In this document: piece after piece, positions 21,923 to 33,600 of the stretch
How positions within the stretch are numbered: the stretch's first letter is position 1
Layout: each line of letters opens with the position of its first letter
Assembly (NCBI RefSeq): GCF_022605725.1
Contig: NC_065556.1
Span: 28,131,140 to 28,195,139, forward strand
DNA length: 64,000 nucleotides
Source: Anthonomus grandis grandis
Taxonomy: Eukaryota > Arthropoda > Insecta > Coleoptera > Curculionidae
Reading direction: 5' to 3'
Position numbers and translations under genes: made by a program
Notes under the pieces: generated by a model
Told to the model about the DNA's origin: nothing
Database searches by the model: none
The model's input: the letters and a program-made list of their open reading frames with translations, nothing else

Positions 21923-24488
21923 ATGAGTCCCTACTTAGAAGAACAAATTCCAGAAATTCCAGACTTAGAACCAAGTGAGTCCATTTATTTGACCTTAACG
22001 CCTTTATCGGACCTCAGTTCCTCCACTACTGAAGACCATCAGTCATTGGACAGCGTTTCAAATGAGGAAATTCCACTGATGGACGACTTTAACGTGGAAA
22101 TTTCCACGATCGATAGTTGGAGAAGTTACGTCCCGTTGGAGCATAATATAAGGGAACTTCTGGTAAGAATTCTTTATTAAGAGAGTCTGTATTATTAAAT
22201 TTACAAAAATCATACAAGACAAATATTCCAGGCAGTTGAATAGACATAGAGATTTAAAATGACTAGCCCAGAATTGCAAAGAATTAAATGAATATTGGCT
22301 CTCAACTGCCTGGAAGTGATAAAAAGCTTCCCTTAACAGTTAAAGTGAAGACCTAAATAAGGTCTTTGACTAATTTTCAAATAATTTTAAGGTAAGAATG
22401 TCTAACACCGAAAACCTGGAAAAAGTAATTTTTCCAGAAAATATGATGAAAAAATCAATAGGTTTTTTTAGGTACAAAAAAATGTAAAAATTTATCTATT
22501 TATTGATTGTCAAAATTTTCCAGAGATAAAACATGGAGTAATTTTGTACAATCCTTAAACCATTCAAAAAGTATTAATTATTCCAGGCATTTGATGTGAA
22601 TATTTTCTTTTATTCCAGTCAGTTTAAAATAAATTCTTATCCTATTCCAGGCACTGATAGAATTTTCCATAGAATTTATTATTTTATTCCAGGTCATTTG
22701 ATGGCATTTTTTCCTTTATTTGAGACATTTTTCATAATATTTCTAAATTAAAAAACCCTAATTTTACTTAGGTAAATCAATAAGCTTACAGCTCGCACTT
22801 TATTTCTAACAATATATTAAATTAATAATTTCATACTACATAAAACGTGTCTTGCTATAACGATGTCATCTATTTTTTGTTATTTCAACATAGCGTTAAT
22901 GTCCAACCATAAGTGAGTAATCGGTGATTTGTGCCAGTATTTAATTTATTTATTTATAGATCCAATTTATTTATATTTAAATAACCGTTAGTTTTATACT
23001 AGTAATTAACGTTTATATTGTGGATGTTTCCGTTAAGTATTCTTTTTAAGTTTTTCCATTTTAAGGCAAAACATGTCATCATTAGTATTACAATAAAGAT
23101 ATTAACTGATATTATAGAGAAAGATTTTTATTTTAACCTGGACAATTTGTTATTTTATTCCAGTTATTTGGAGTCAATTGCCTGGAATATAATTCTTATG
23201 CTTTTCCAGGCAATTGACGTAATTTGATATTTTATTTCAGGCATTTTACAGCAATTTCTTTTTTTACTGAATTTATTGAAAATATATAACAGCTTAATTA
23301 TTTATTTTGTGCATAACTTAAATGGATCTGACGATAATTTTTAAAAATTTTAATAATGTAGCAAACGACTAAAATGTTGACATTTTTCCTATAAAATGAA
23401 GTAAAATCACCAGAAAATCAACTCAAATTTTTTTTTATCACCGGTCAAAATCGTCCTATTTAAATTTAGACCAGAAAATTCGTAATTGAACTTTAAATCC
23501 CAATTAATGCAAATTTTCTAAGTCAAAAGCAAAATAACAGTTAAAGCATGGACCTAAATAAGATCTTTGACTAATTTTCAAATAATTTTAAGGTAAGGAT
23601 GTCAAACACCGAAAACCTGGAGACAGTAACCCAAATCAAACTGAGGGTGATTGCTAGGGAATTAGCCCTGCAACAACTAGGATTCCACTTACCAGCCCTA
23701 AGAGAACTAGTGCTGGATGGTAGCATTGTGTCCTCCCTAAGGGACTTGGGGTATGGGCTGCGGAATTTGAAAATTTTAAAAGTCAACAGGTGCCAGCTGA
23801 TTTGCATCGATGGGGTCCTTGGGTAAAATCTTCCAAAGTATCTCTTGATTTTCCTTAAAAAAGTCTTTTGAAGGTTGGAATCTCTGGAGGAACTTTATGC
23901 CACTGATAATGCCATAAAGGACTTATCGCCGTGTGCGTTTTTGACTAATTTAAAAGTACTGGATGTTAGAAGGTAGTTCTGGCACATGAATCCCAGTGAA
24001 TGCACTAAATAGTTATTTTAGAAACAGCATTAAGCATCTGGGTTCGTTAAGTTTCCTTAATTTTTGCCCACTGTTGGTGCATATCCTTCTGGATGGTAAT
24101 GAGGCAATTGACAATGCTCATTTGAACTATCAGGCTACCCTCGCCAGATTGCTGCCACATCTAAAAATTGTGGATGGGCAAGTCATCAATAGAGGTATAA
24201 AAAGAGTTTTAAGGAAATTGATTATTAGATGTTCATTTTAAGATGAATCAGTTGTAACGGGTTATAGTGAAGAGACAGTTGAAGATGATATAGAAGCGGT
24301 TGAACAGCCACAAGTAAGTATATACAGAATGGACCTGGAAAGTTCCTTAAAGTGATTATGTTATATTTTAGGTATTTGAGCCTGTAAGATTGTCAAGAAC
24401 TTCAGAAGACTTAAGTGGGTTCGTAGTGAGGTTTCCACCAAGGGTCTATATTAACAATGATAACTCTAGAAGACCAGAATCATATTAA
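21923..24488 (+). CDS. LRRC56: LRRC56 homologue, six exons, 309 aa
   Basis: Exons: 21923-22162, 23593-23822, 23874-23972, 24022-24194, 24243-24313 and 24372-24488. All introns are GT-AG and phases (0, 2, 2, 1, 0) join without a break. Residues 1-80 are acidic, Ser/Glu-rich and poorly conserved. Residues about 90-225 carry leucine-rich repeats typical of LRRC56: LPALRELVLDGS, LRDLGYGLRNLKILKVNRC, LESLEELYATDNAIKDLSP, LTNLKVLDVRRNSIKHLG, ending in the cap region LARLLPHLKIVDG. LRRC56 assists intraflagellar transport and outer-arm dynein assembly, so in an insect a role in sperm flagella or ciliated sensory neurons is inferred. It is shorter than vertebrate members (about 540 aa), lacking their long C-terminal tail. 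Intron 1 is 1.4 kb; the other introns are 48-58 bp. An AATAAA signal follows the stop by 45 bp. Confidence 0.9.
22337..22437 (+). pseudogene. Ghost copy of the start of LRRC56 exon 2
   Basis: About 100 bp in intron 1 duplicates 23538-23632, 1,201 bp downstream. It includes the pre-acceptor stretch (TTTGACTAATTTTCAAATAA), the AG acceptor at 22390-22391 and the first ~12 codons in frame (VRMSNTENLE), then diverges. If spliced in, it would run into intron sequence. Confidence 0.8.
22440..23530. repeat. Dispersed ~1 kb repeat, copy 1
   Basis: Most of LRRC56 intron 1 is also present downstream. ACATGGAGTAATTTTGTACA lies at 22,530 and 28,380 with a variant at 30,026, and the AAATAACCGTTAGTTTTAT stretch lies at 22,979 and 29,214. 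It contains short-motif copies such as CCAGGCAATTGACGTAATTT. The 69-codon frame at 23018-23227 belongs to it. Confidence 0.8.
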
Positions 24489-24532
24489 ATTTAACCTGAG
24501 TGAAATTTTTAATGGTTTAAGTTGACTAATTA

Positions 24533-24538
24533 AATAAA
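24533..24538 (+). promoter_or_regulatory. Poly(A) signal of LRRC56
   Basis: AATAAA, 45 bp after the stop codon. Confidence 0.6.
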
Positions 24539-24544
24539 GGTCAA

Positions 24545-24880
24545 TGCCATGAAATTATACATAAGTGAGCACTTTTCTCGCGTTAAATTTGCTTTCGCTT
24601 TTACCTAATTTAGGCAAATTACCGTGCGCTATCAATTAGTGAAAAAAAGAAAAATTATGCAATTTAATTGGATTTATTTTATTTATTTGAGTTATTATTA
24701 ATTAAAAAGTTGTTTGAAAGCATTTTGGGTGAGAGTGAAAATTTTATAAAATTATTGTTTTTTTCTGTCAAAATGCTGGATTTGGAAGGCCCTATAATTT
24801 TTTTATAAATTTTTTGAATAACTTGAATTATTACCATGACCCTTCTATGAATTTTTATTTATATTATTTAACATTTGCTT
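24545..24880. other. Intergenic DNA, nothing recognised
   Basis: AT-rich, between LRRC56 and the BEL/Pao relic. Confidence 0.4.
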
Positions 24881-24884
24881 GAGA

Positions 24885-25778
24885 AAATGTAGGCATTTCA
24901 TGATAAAAGAGATATTTTACTCGTTGGCGGCCGTATTAAATATAGCCAAATTGATTTTGATAAAAAACATCCAATTCTCTTACCTTCCAATAATCGTTTA
25001 ACGGATTTAATTATAGAATATACTCATAAAATTATGTTACAAACTCTTCAATATATTTTCTCCCAAAAATACTGGATTATGACTACAAAACGTACCATTC
25101 GTCGAATCATTTTTTAAATGTCATAATTGTTTTCGCTCTAACCTTACGCCAGTTCAACCTCTCATGGGTGACTTACCCCCTAGTCGTCTAACAGCAGTAA
25201 AGGCCCTTGCTCATGTTGGTGTTGATTACGCCGGACCCTCCTCTATAACCTCAAGCCGTGTTAGAGGTACCTACTAAGGTTTTAAAAGCATATGTTTGTC
25301 TTTTTATATGTATGGCAACTAAGGCTCTGCATATAGGGCTTGCTTCAGACATGCCAAGTGTTTCAGTTCCAATTAGCCAAACATACAAGGGTGAACCACA
25401 TTTATAGCGATCAGGGAAGAAACTTTACCGGTGCATGGAAAGAAATTAGTTCTTTTATGCATCTCGCTTCACAAGAAGAAAAAATTGAATGGCATTTTAA
25501 TCCACCCTATGCTCCAAATTTCGGAGGTTTGTGGTAAGCAGGTGTCAAATCAGTAAAAACACACCTTGTTCGTGTAATTGGTTTGCAAACACTCACATTT
25601 AAAGAACTTAATACCGTCCTCATTCAAATAGAAAGTGTTCTTAACTCTCGCCCCTTATGCCCTCAAAGCTCCGACCCAAATGATTTTAAGGTTCTAAATT
25701 AAAGAAGATGATTTACCTTCCTATAAATGGTCTTTGGGTCGAGTTACTCACGCATATCCCGGTCGCGATGGCATCACA

Positions 25779-25813
<35 letters not shown>

Positions 25814-25966
25814 GTAAACACAAGCACAAGAGGAAAGTCCTATGTCACTCTTGGAGTGGTGCTTGCGCGAAGATATTTGTGGGCAAGAGTTGTCATATTA
25901 AAAACTAATAAGGGAACTTTTATTCGCCCAGTGAATAAATTATATCCTCTACCAGTCAATTAATTT
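24885..25966 (+). pseudogene. BEL/Pao retrotransposon integrase fragment
   Basis: Read across frameshifts and stops, the plus strand gives the typical end of a Pao-type pol. First comes ILLVGGRIKYSQ with DKKHPILLPSNNRLTDLII and the zinc-binding linker with IFKCHNCFRSN. Then MGDLPPSRLTAV, GVDYAGP (first catalytic Asp), TKALHIGLASD, a shifted SDQGRNFTGAWKEI (second Asp), FNPPYAPNFGGLW (catalytic Glu region altered, with a stop following), QIESVLNSRPLCPQS, and finally FIRPVNKLYPLPVN. No LTR, gag, protease or RT was found nearby, so it is a 5'-truncated or eroded fragment. An unrelated poly-T insertion interrupts it at 25,783. Confidence 0.85.
25783..25883 (-). mobile_element. Short retroposed insert with poly(A) tail, in the BEL/Pao relic
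   Basis: A run of 28 T (25783-25810) followed by about 73 bp of non-Pao sequence splits the integrase end. CAAGAGT stands on both sides (25777-25783 and 25884-25890), as a target-site duplication would. Read on the minus strand this is a short sequence ending in poly(A), so a truncated SINE/LINE 3' end or processed RNA copy is likely. Confidence 0.65.
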
Positions 25967-25969
25967 TTC

Positions 25970-26490
25970 TTATACACTCTTAATAAATTTTTATCATTAT
26001 TTTTATGATATTTAAATTAATGTTCTTATTTCGAAATAAGTGATAAATTTAATTTTTTTTTTTGTTTTGGGGTTTGTATATTGATTGTAAAATTCACATT
26101 TCAAGTTCAGTAATGGCATTAGCATTACTTGCAGTAATTGTTTAAATACTTATATTAATCTCACTTCTCTAAGTAAATTTTAAATGACCCCTATATCTAA
26201 AAATATGTCTGCTCGCTAACACCAAAATTCCTCATTCCCCTCCTCAAAATGAACGAGGAACCAGACGTGAGAGGAGTGGACAAGCACTTAAAAGGGAATT
26301 ATTTTCATGTATTCGATGCATTTAAATGTATACTTCACTAGTACACAAATTAAGTAACTAATCCCGTAAAACCTTGCCGATTATTGAAAATACCGGCCGG
26401 TAGCGGGAGTGACGATATAGAAGAAAGGAATCAACAGCCTATGGTATGTTCATTTTATTATCCTTTTTCTCTCATAAATTTATTGCTCTC
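25970..26490. other. Intergenic DNA, nothing recognised
   Basis: No gene. A slightly GC-richer patch lies at 26,210-26,440. Confidence 0.35.
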
Positions 26491-26494
26491 ACCC

Positions 26495-27725
26495 CCACAT
26501 GTTAATAAGACTTAAAGACTAATATCTCTATCTTTAAAAGTTTTTGGATAAGACCCTAAAATAGGTGTCATTAATCTTTAAAGAAGAAGCTGTGTGTTTC
26601 AAACTTTACATCTTTTAGTTTCAGAGATACGAACACCTCTTCCCTTAAAATACCATTTTTAGAGTTTTTTCTCAGTTTCCAAGATAAGCATCTTAATTTT
26701 TTAAAAGTTTTTGTAAAAATACCTTAACTAGGTGTACAATAAATTTATTAGAAAAAGTGTTTGTAATTTTACGTCTATAACTTTCTTAGTTTCAGAGATA
26801 TGAGCATTCTATCTTCCAAATTCCAATCTCAGCTTCCAAAACTAATATCCTTTAAAATCCATTTTTTTACCTTCTAAGGCTAATTTCTCCACTTTTAAGA
26901 ACGTTCGAGAAAAACCCTGAAATAAGTGTCCAATGAATTGATATAAAAAAGCTGCGTTCCAAATTTCACAATTCTAGTTTCTTTATTGTTAAAGATATGA
27001 GAACAAATTTAATATTTTTAACTTCCAAGACTAATGTCTCTATTTTCACAGGTTTTTAGGAAAAAGTCTAATATAGGTATCCAATTATTTTTTTTGAAGA
27101 AGCTTTGTTCAAAATTTCATACCTCTAACCCTTTTAATTTTAGACATATGAGCACTTCGTCCCTTGCAATTACAGTTTTTTCAGAGAAATTATTTTTTCT
27201 ACTTCCAAGGTTAATTTCTTCTACTTTTGAAAGTTTTTAAGGAAAACCTTGAAATAGGTATTCGATGAATTTATTATAGGAAACTGTGTTTAAAATTTCA
27301 CATCTCTAGCTCTTTTAGTTTTAGAGATATAAGTACTTCGTCACTTGAAATCCCAATAAAAAAAAACATTAATTCCAAGACTAATTATCAATAATCTTTT
27401 TTTTTTCTATGGTTTTTATATGGATTTATTTAGAGATATTTAGCTGTTTTGTTCGTTATGTATAGGATAGTTCACATATGCTTTCCTTTATAAGGAGCAT
27501 GTAAGGCGGCTTTTTTATGATCGATGAACTGTCCTTTTTGTCATACTTTTTTTTCATAAAATGTATTCTTTTTTTTTTCTTATTTTGACAAATAAACGAT
27601 TTTGTATTTGTACTTGTAGAATTAATATCTATACTTTTAAAACTTTTTAAAAAACACCCCGAAACATGTGTTCAATGAGTTTATTAGAAAAAACTGCGTT
27701 TTAAATTTCACTGTCTTCATAGTTG
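26495..27725. repeat. Diverged ~170 bp tandem repeat
   Basis: The phrase TTTTAGTTTCAGAGATATGA or a variant recurs near 26,616, 26,786, 26,985, 27,137 and 27,317, and a last piece lies near 27,650. Units also share 'gaaatagGTGTCCAATgaattt' and 'gtTTTTAnGAAAAACCC' blocks. This is the same layout as the 170 bp arrays at 15 kb and 35 kb, but strongly diverged in sequence. Confidence 0.65.
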
Positions 27726-27944
27726 TTTTTTTTGAGTTAAAATCATTTTTTTTAATTTCTCTATAAAATTTCAAATGTTTATCTATTTTACTTTTCGTGT
27801 TCAAGGCTGTTGATAATAATTAATTTCCTTCAAAAAAAAATTAATTTGTTTCGAAATACTTGTGTAATCAATTTAATAGGAACTATTCCTCTTTAATAAT
27901 CAAAAGGGAACTACACCAAGTCTCGGTCTCAAAAGTATTCAATA

Positions 27945-28005
27945 ATTCTAACAGTAGGTTACACGTGTTTCGCTCGTATTAAGAGCATCATCAGACCTGA
28001 AAATA
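27945..28005 (-). ncRNA. Hammerhead ribozyme-like motif, Penelope-type relic
   Basis: On the minus strand CTGATGA (27994-27988) is followed by a small hairpin whose arms are GCTC (27986-27983) and GAGC (27975-27972), then GAAA (27971-27968) and CACGTGTAACC. This is the order of the hammerhead core (CUGAUGA, stem II, GAAA). Such minimal hammerheads are known in the repeats of Penelope-like retroelements. No RT/GIY-YIG reading frame remains beside it. Confidence 0.6.
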
Positions 28006-28099
28006 ACCAAGTGATGAAAGCTATACCCATTGATATGTTTTGTTTTGTATTTTATGTTTGTCATACGGTGGGAATTAATATAAAAAAATAATGTACAAA

Positions 28100-29700
28100 A
28101 TATCAGCTGTATACTACATATACAGTGTTTTCATTTCAAAACTAACCACCTTTCATAACTTCTAAAAAAAAATATTATTTCCCTTAAGATTATTGTATCT
28201 AGGTCTTTTTGAGAAAATGAACGACTTCTTTCAATGTCTCTATTCCTTTTTCCCAAAAGTGTCCATTTTTTCAGAAAATATGGTAAAAAAATTAACAGGT
28301 ATCTACTTAATTTAGTAAAGCAACCTTTACAAAAAAAAATTAAAAAATTCATATATTTATTGATTTTCCAGAAATAAAACATGGAGTAATTTTGTACAAT
28401 TTTCTAACCAATCAACAAGTATTATTCCAGGCACCCAATGTAATTTGTCTATTTTCGAGGCATTTCATAGAATTTATTATTTTATTCCATGGCATTTTTC
28501 CCTTTATTCGAGGCATTTTGCATAATATTCCTAAATTAAAAAACCCTAATTTTATTTAGGTAAATCATCAACAGCCTTACAGCTCGTACTTTATTTTTAA
28601 CAATATATGAAATTAATGTTCCTCTATGTATCAGAGAAATTTTAGAAGTTCAAAAAGAAATTAAAATCACTTTTATTATCCAGGGCATGTTATAGCCTTG
28701 ACGATTTTTTTAATGATACCTTTTGACCTATGCTCTGACATCATTTTAGTGTTTTAGCACAATCTAACACACTTGAAATCTATATACTTTGGTTTTAGTT
28801 TTGTTTCCTATTAAATATTTTAATTTACTTCCTCTAAATTCTGTTTTATTGACAGCTTTAGTTTTTTTTTTTAATCAAATTTATCTAAAAGATTTTTTAA
28901 ATCTGTTTTGTTATAATTAATTCTGGTAATGTGTGTAAATTTTATGGTAAAATGTTTTTGATGTTATGTTTGTTTGAAATTTGAAGTGAATTTGGAATTT
29001 TTTGGTTTAGGATGCTTGTATTCTTTCTTCCTTTCTAATAATTTCATACTATATGAAACGTGTCTTGTTATAACGAATGTCCCCTATTTTTTGTTATTTT
29101 AACATAGCGTCCAACCAACGTAGTGTCCAACCTTAAGTGGGTTATCGCTGATTTGTGCCAGTATTTGATTTATTTATTAATAGATGTTATTATCCATCAA
29201 ATTAATTTATATTTAAATAACCGTTAGTTTTATGCTAGTAATAAAAGATTATATTGTGGATGTTTCGTTGAACGTTCGGTATGTGCTATTTTTAAGTTTC
29301 TCCATTCATGTCATCATAAGTACTACAATAAAGATATTAACTGATATTAGACATAAAGATTTTTATTTAAACCTGGACAATTTCTTATTTTATTCCAGTT
29401 ATTTAGAGTCAATTGCCTGGAATAGAATTCTCATGCTTTTACAGGCAATTGACGTAATTTGATATAAAAGCCTAATTATTTCTTTTGTGCATAACTTAAA
29501 TGGATTTGACGGTGATTTTTTTAAAATTTATTAATGTATAAAACCACTAAAATGTTGACATTTTCCCTATAAAATGCACCAGAAACTTGACTTAAAATTT
29601 TTTTTCATCACCGTCTAAAATGGTCCTATTTATATTTAGACCAGAAAATTCGAAATTGAACTTTAAATCCCAATTAATGCAAATTTTCCGTAATTATGTA
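28100..29700. repeat. Dispersed ~1 kb repeat, copy 2
   Basis: Matches the intron 1 sequence of LRRC56 in the same orientation: ACATGGAGTAATTTTGTACA, then the AACATAGCG/GTCCAACC and AAATAACCGTTAGTTTTATG blocks, CAATTGCCTGGAATAGAATTC and GACCAGAAAATTCG. About 450 bp at 28,590-29,030 is extra compared with copy 1. The open frames at 28131-28382 (minus) and 29232-29462 (plus) are part of the repeat. Confidence 0.75.
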
Positions 29701-29879
29701 TGCACCTATAAGTTTAATGAATTTATTAGAAGAAGTCGAGTTTTAAATTTCACATCTCTAACTATCTTGGTTTTAGAGATATGAGCATTTCGTTCCTTGG
29801 TTGTTAAAATCAAAATTTTTTAATCAAGTGTTCAAGGTTGTTGATAATAATTAATTTTCTTTAAAAAAAAATATTTATT

Positions 29880-30480
29880 TCAAAATAGCTTTCCTTTTTC
29901 CCAAAATGTGTACATTTTTCCAGAAAATGATCAACATGTGTCCACTTAATTTAGTAAAGCAACCCTTACAAAAAAATGTTGGAAATTCATATATTTAATA
30001 ATTTTTACAATTTTCCAGAAATTAAACAGGGAGTAATTTTGTACAATTCTTAAACCAATAAGAAAGTATTATTCTAGGCATTTGAACAATTCCAAACAAT
30101 TCTGGACAATTTCTTATTTTATTCTAGCTATTTGGAGTCAATTGCCTGGAATAGAATTCTCATGCTATTCCAGGCAATTGACGTAATTTGATCATTTACT
30201 TCAGGTATTTTACAGTAATTTCTTCTTTTATTGATTTTATTAGAAATATATAACAGCCTAATTATTTATCTTGTGCATAACTTAAATGGATTAGACGATA
30301 ATTTTTTAAAAATTTTATAATGTAGAAAACCACTGCAATGTTGACATTTTCCCTATAAAATGCACCAGAAACTTGACTCAAAATTTTTTTCATCACCGCC
30401 CTATTTATATTTAGACCAGAAAATTCGAAATTGAACTTTAAACCCTAATTAATGCAAATTTTCCGTAATTATGTATGCAC
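29880..30480. repeat. Dispersed ~1 kb repeat, copy 3 (partial)
   Basis: Repeats the ends of copy 2 while lacking its middle: CCTTTTTCCCAAAA at 29,890, GGAGTAATTTTGTACAATTC at 30,030, CAATTGCCTGGAATAGAATT at 30,139 and GACCAGAAAATTCGAAATTG at 30,415. Confidence 0.75.
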
Positions 30481-30621
30481 ATATTCAATAATTAAGTTAA
30501 GTTCCTTTATTGTATCCATAGGGCAACGGTCAAACCGTTTATATGCAAACAATATTTCACTAGGAGGTGTGACTGTTACGTAGAACTTTAATAAGCATCA
30601 TAATTAATTTTTTAATCATTA

Positions 30622-30627
30622 TTTATT
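30622..30627 (-). promoter_or_regulatory. Poly(A) signal of Osiris gene B
   Basis: AATAAA on the minus strand about 45 bp after the stop; further AATAAA-like words nearby. Confidence 0.45.
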
Positions 30628-30668
30628 ATAAATAAATAAATTAGCATAAATTAAACACTAAAATTGAA

Positions 30669-33600
30669 TTAATAAGCATTATAAGCGAGTTCTTGGGCGT
30701 CCAACTGTCTGGCGTGATGGTCATACACGATTGGAGGGTGATCCACTAAATGATGGTCAATGTGGGGTGGGTAGTGTACTACTTCGTAATTTACAGTCTA
30801 AAATATTTAAATTAATTTAAAACAAATTTAATTTAATTAATGGTCAGTTTTTTCAGTTAAATTAATTACCTTGGGTTTGGTCAGTTTGAAGATCAGGAGG
30901 GCCCCGGTCAGTACCATAGACAAAAGACCCAAAGTCAAAGCTTTCCACGTTTTCAAGGCGATCAACGTCAAGGCGAGTGGTACCAAAACGGCCGTTTTGA
31001 ATTTCAGGCCCAAGAGGAAGGGCAGAATAACCTTTTTTACTATTTTTGAGGAACGTCCTAAAAAAGGAAAATTTAATATTTCATTCACGCCTAATTGCCA
31101 ATCAATAACTACCAGTGGCTGCCAATGGTACTTTCAGTTCTTCCGCCTGGAACGATCGTGGCACCAAATGTCCCAGAGGACCCTCGTGGCTCAGTAGAGT
31201 GGGCGGTTTGGCAACGACCTCGTGGGTCTGCAAGAAATCTTCGAATTTATCGAAAATGTCTTCTTCAAGACCTCTTGACTCCTAAAAGATTTCAGTACCA
31301 GTAAAATAATAATAGTAGTAGTAGTAAAGGAAATATTGAGTAATTTAAAGCATTAATAAAAAAGAATAATAATAGTAGTATATTGTCAGTAGCTGTAATC
31401 CAGGAAATATCCATGTGTGTTATAATCTTTATATTTTATTCTTAGCATACACAGGTGTTTTTGTATATAAGTAGGTGCTACCAAGGCGTTTGTGTTTTTT
31501 TTATTTACAGTATGAGACAAATTATGTATGTATTAACAAAAAGTTAAAAAAATAAATAATTTTTGATTCGGTTCATTTGATTTATTTTTCTTTATTTTCG
31601 AGGCATTTTGCAATAATTTCATATTTTATTTCAGGAATTTGAATTTTTTTCAGGATTTAGAGTAAATTATCCTATTTCAGGAATTTAATGCCATCTAATC
31701 CTTTTTATTCTCATGCTATTCTGGGCATTAGACGTAATTTATCTATTTTTCCAGATATTTTGCACCATTTTTATATTTGATTCCAAGCATTTGATTCAGT
31801 TTGTCTGTTATTCCAGGGATTTTAAAGTAAATTCTCATTCTATTCCAGGCATTTTACGCAATTTGTCTATTTTCCTCTTTTTATTCATCATATTTTATTT
31901 CAAGCATTTGTTGCATTTTATTTCAAAAATTTTGTACTAAGTACTTAGTCCATTACTTATGTTATGTCCAAGTACTTATGCCATTTTACCTAATACGCAT
32001 ATTTATTTTTCCAATAATTTTGTATTTTATTTCAGGCATATGAGGTCATTTTTCCTTTTATTCCAGACATTTTGCAACAGCTTCATATTCGATTCCAGGC
32101 GTTTCATTCATTTTGCCTTTTATTCCAGGGATTTTATATTAACTTTATAATTTATTCCAGGCATTTGAAGGTATTTTTTATGATTAGGAGTAAATTCTTA
32201 TATATTTCCAGGATTTGCACGTAACTTGTCCAGGAATTTAATTTCCTTTGTATTCTCATGCTATTCTGGGCATTGGACGTAATTTATCTATTTTTCCAGA
32301 TATTTTGCAATAATTTGATATTAAATTCCAAGCATTGATTGAGCAAATTGAGCAAATTGATTCAGTTTGCCTATTATTCCAGTGATTTAAAAGTGCATTT
32401 TCATTCAATTCCAGGCATTTCACGTAATTTGTCTATTTTTCATGTTTTGTTGTTTATTTTATTTTATTTCAAGTAGTTCATGCATTTTATTTTAAGAATT
32501 TTAAAGTATTTATGCTATTCTAGGCATTAAACGTAATACATGCATCTATTCCAGTCATTTTGTATTTCATTTCAGGCATATGAAGCCATTTTCCTTTCAT
32601 TCCAGATATTTTGCAACAATTTTCTATTTGATTCCAGATGTTTCATTCATTTGCCTTTTATTCCAGGGATTTTATATTAACTTAATATTTTATTCCAGGT
32701 ATTTGATGTATTTTCCAGTAATAGGAAAATGTCCGTAACTCAGAAACCAAGAAAGCTATGCTTATGAAAATTTGGATACAAATTCTTCTATTAAAATGAT
32801 TAGACACCTATTTTAGCGTTTATTGAAAAAATTACAGGAAATTAGAAAAAAAAAATTTCATGGAAAAAATTTTTTTTTTAAAGAGTAATTTTAAGAAACT
32901 GTCCATAACTCAGAAACCAAGAAAGCTATACTTACGAAAATTTGCACACAAATTCTTCTTTTAAAATTATTAGATACCTATTTCAGCGTTTTTTGAAAAA
33001 CTTACCTAGGAATTTAAAATAAATTATAAAAAATAATTTTTTTTAAAGAGTAATTTGAAGAAAATGTCTATAACTCAGAAGCCAAGAAAGCTATGCTTAT
33101 GAAAATTTCAAATAAATGTCTATAGTTCATAGACCAAGATAGCTGTACTTTAACGTCTATCGTAGAATCTTCTGAAAATATTTAATAGAATTTGTATCAA
33201 TAAAAATATGGATATTTTTTCTGAAAAATCCCTCCGACAGGTCATAGATAACATGCCACACATTATAATGCTATAATTTTTTTTGCATTAAGATAAGAAT
33301 GCGAGAAACCCTAGAAATTCTGTATAAACTAGTCTCTAGTGCGTTAATTTCTGCATTTATTCATACAAAAAAAATTCAATTTACCCTTTAATGTATCAAC
33401 AATAAAATACCTAAAAACAATTTCTTTCAGTGGTATAAATTTTTCTGAAAAAAAAATTGTGAACCCATACAAATTAATAATTAATAACTAATTTAGGAAC
33501 AAAAAAGTGAAAACCCTTGTTACCTCGACTTCTTCAGGATTATCCTTCTTAATCAGCACCAGATCCTCGGTGATCCTAATTTGTTCCTTATCAACCACCT

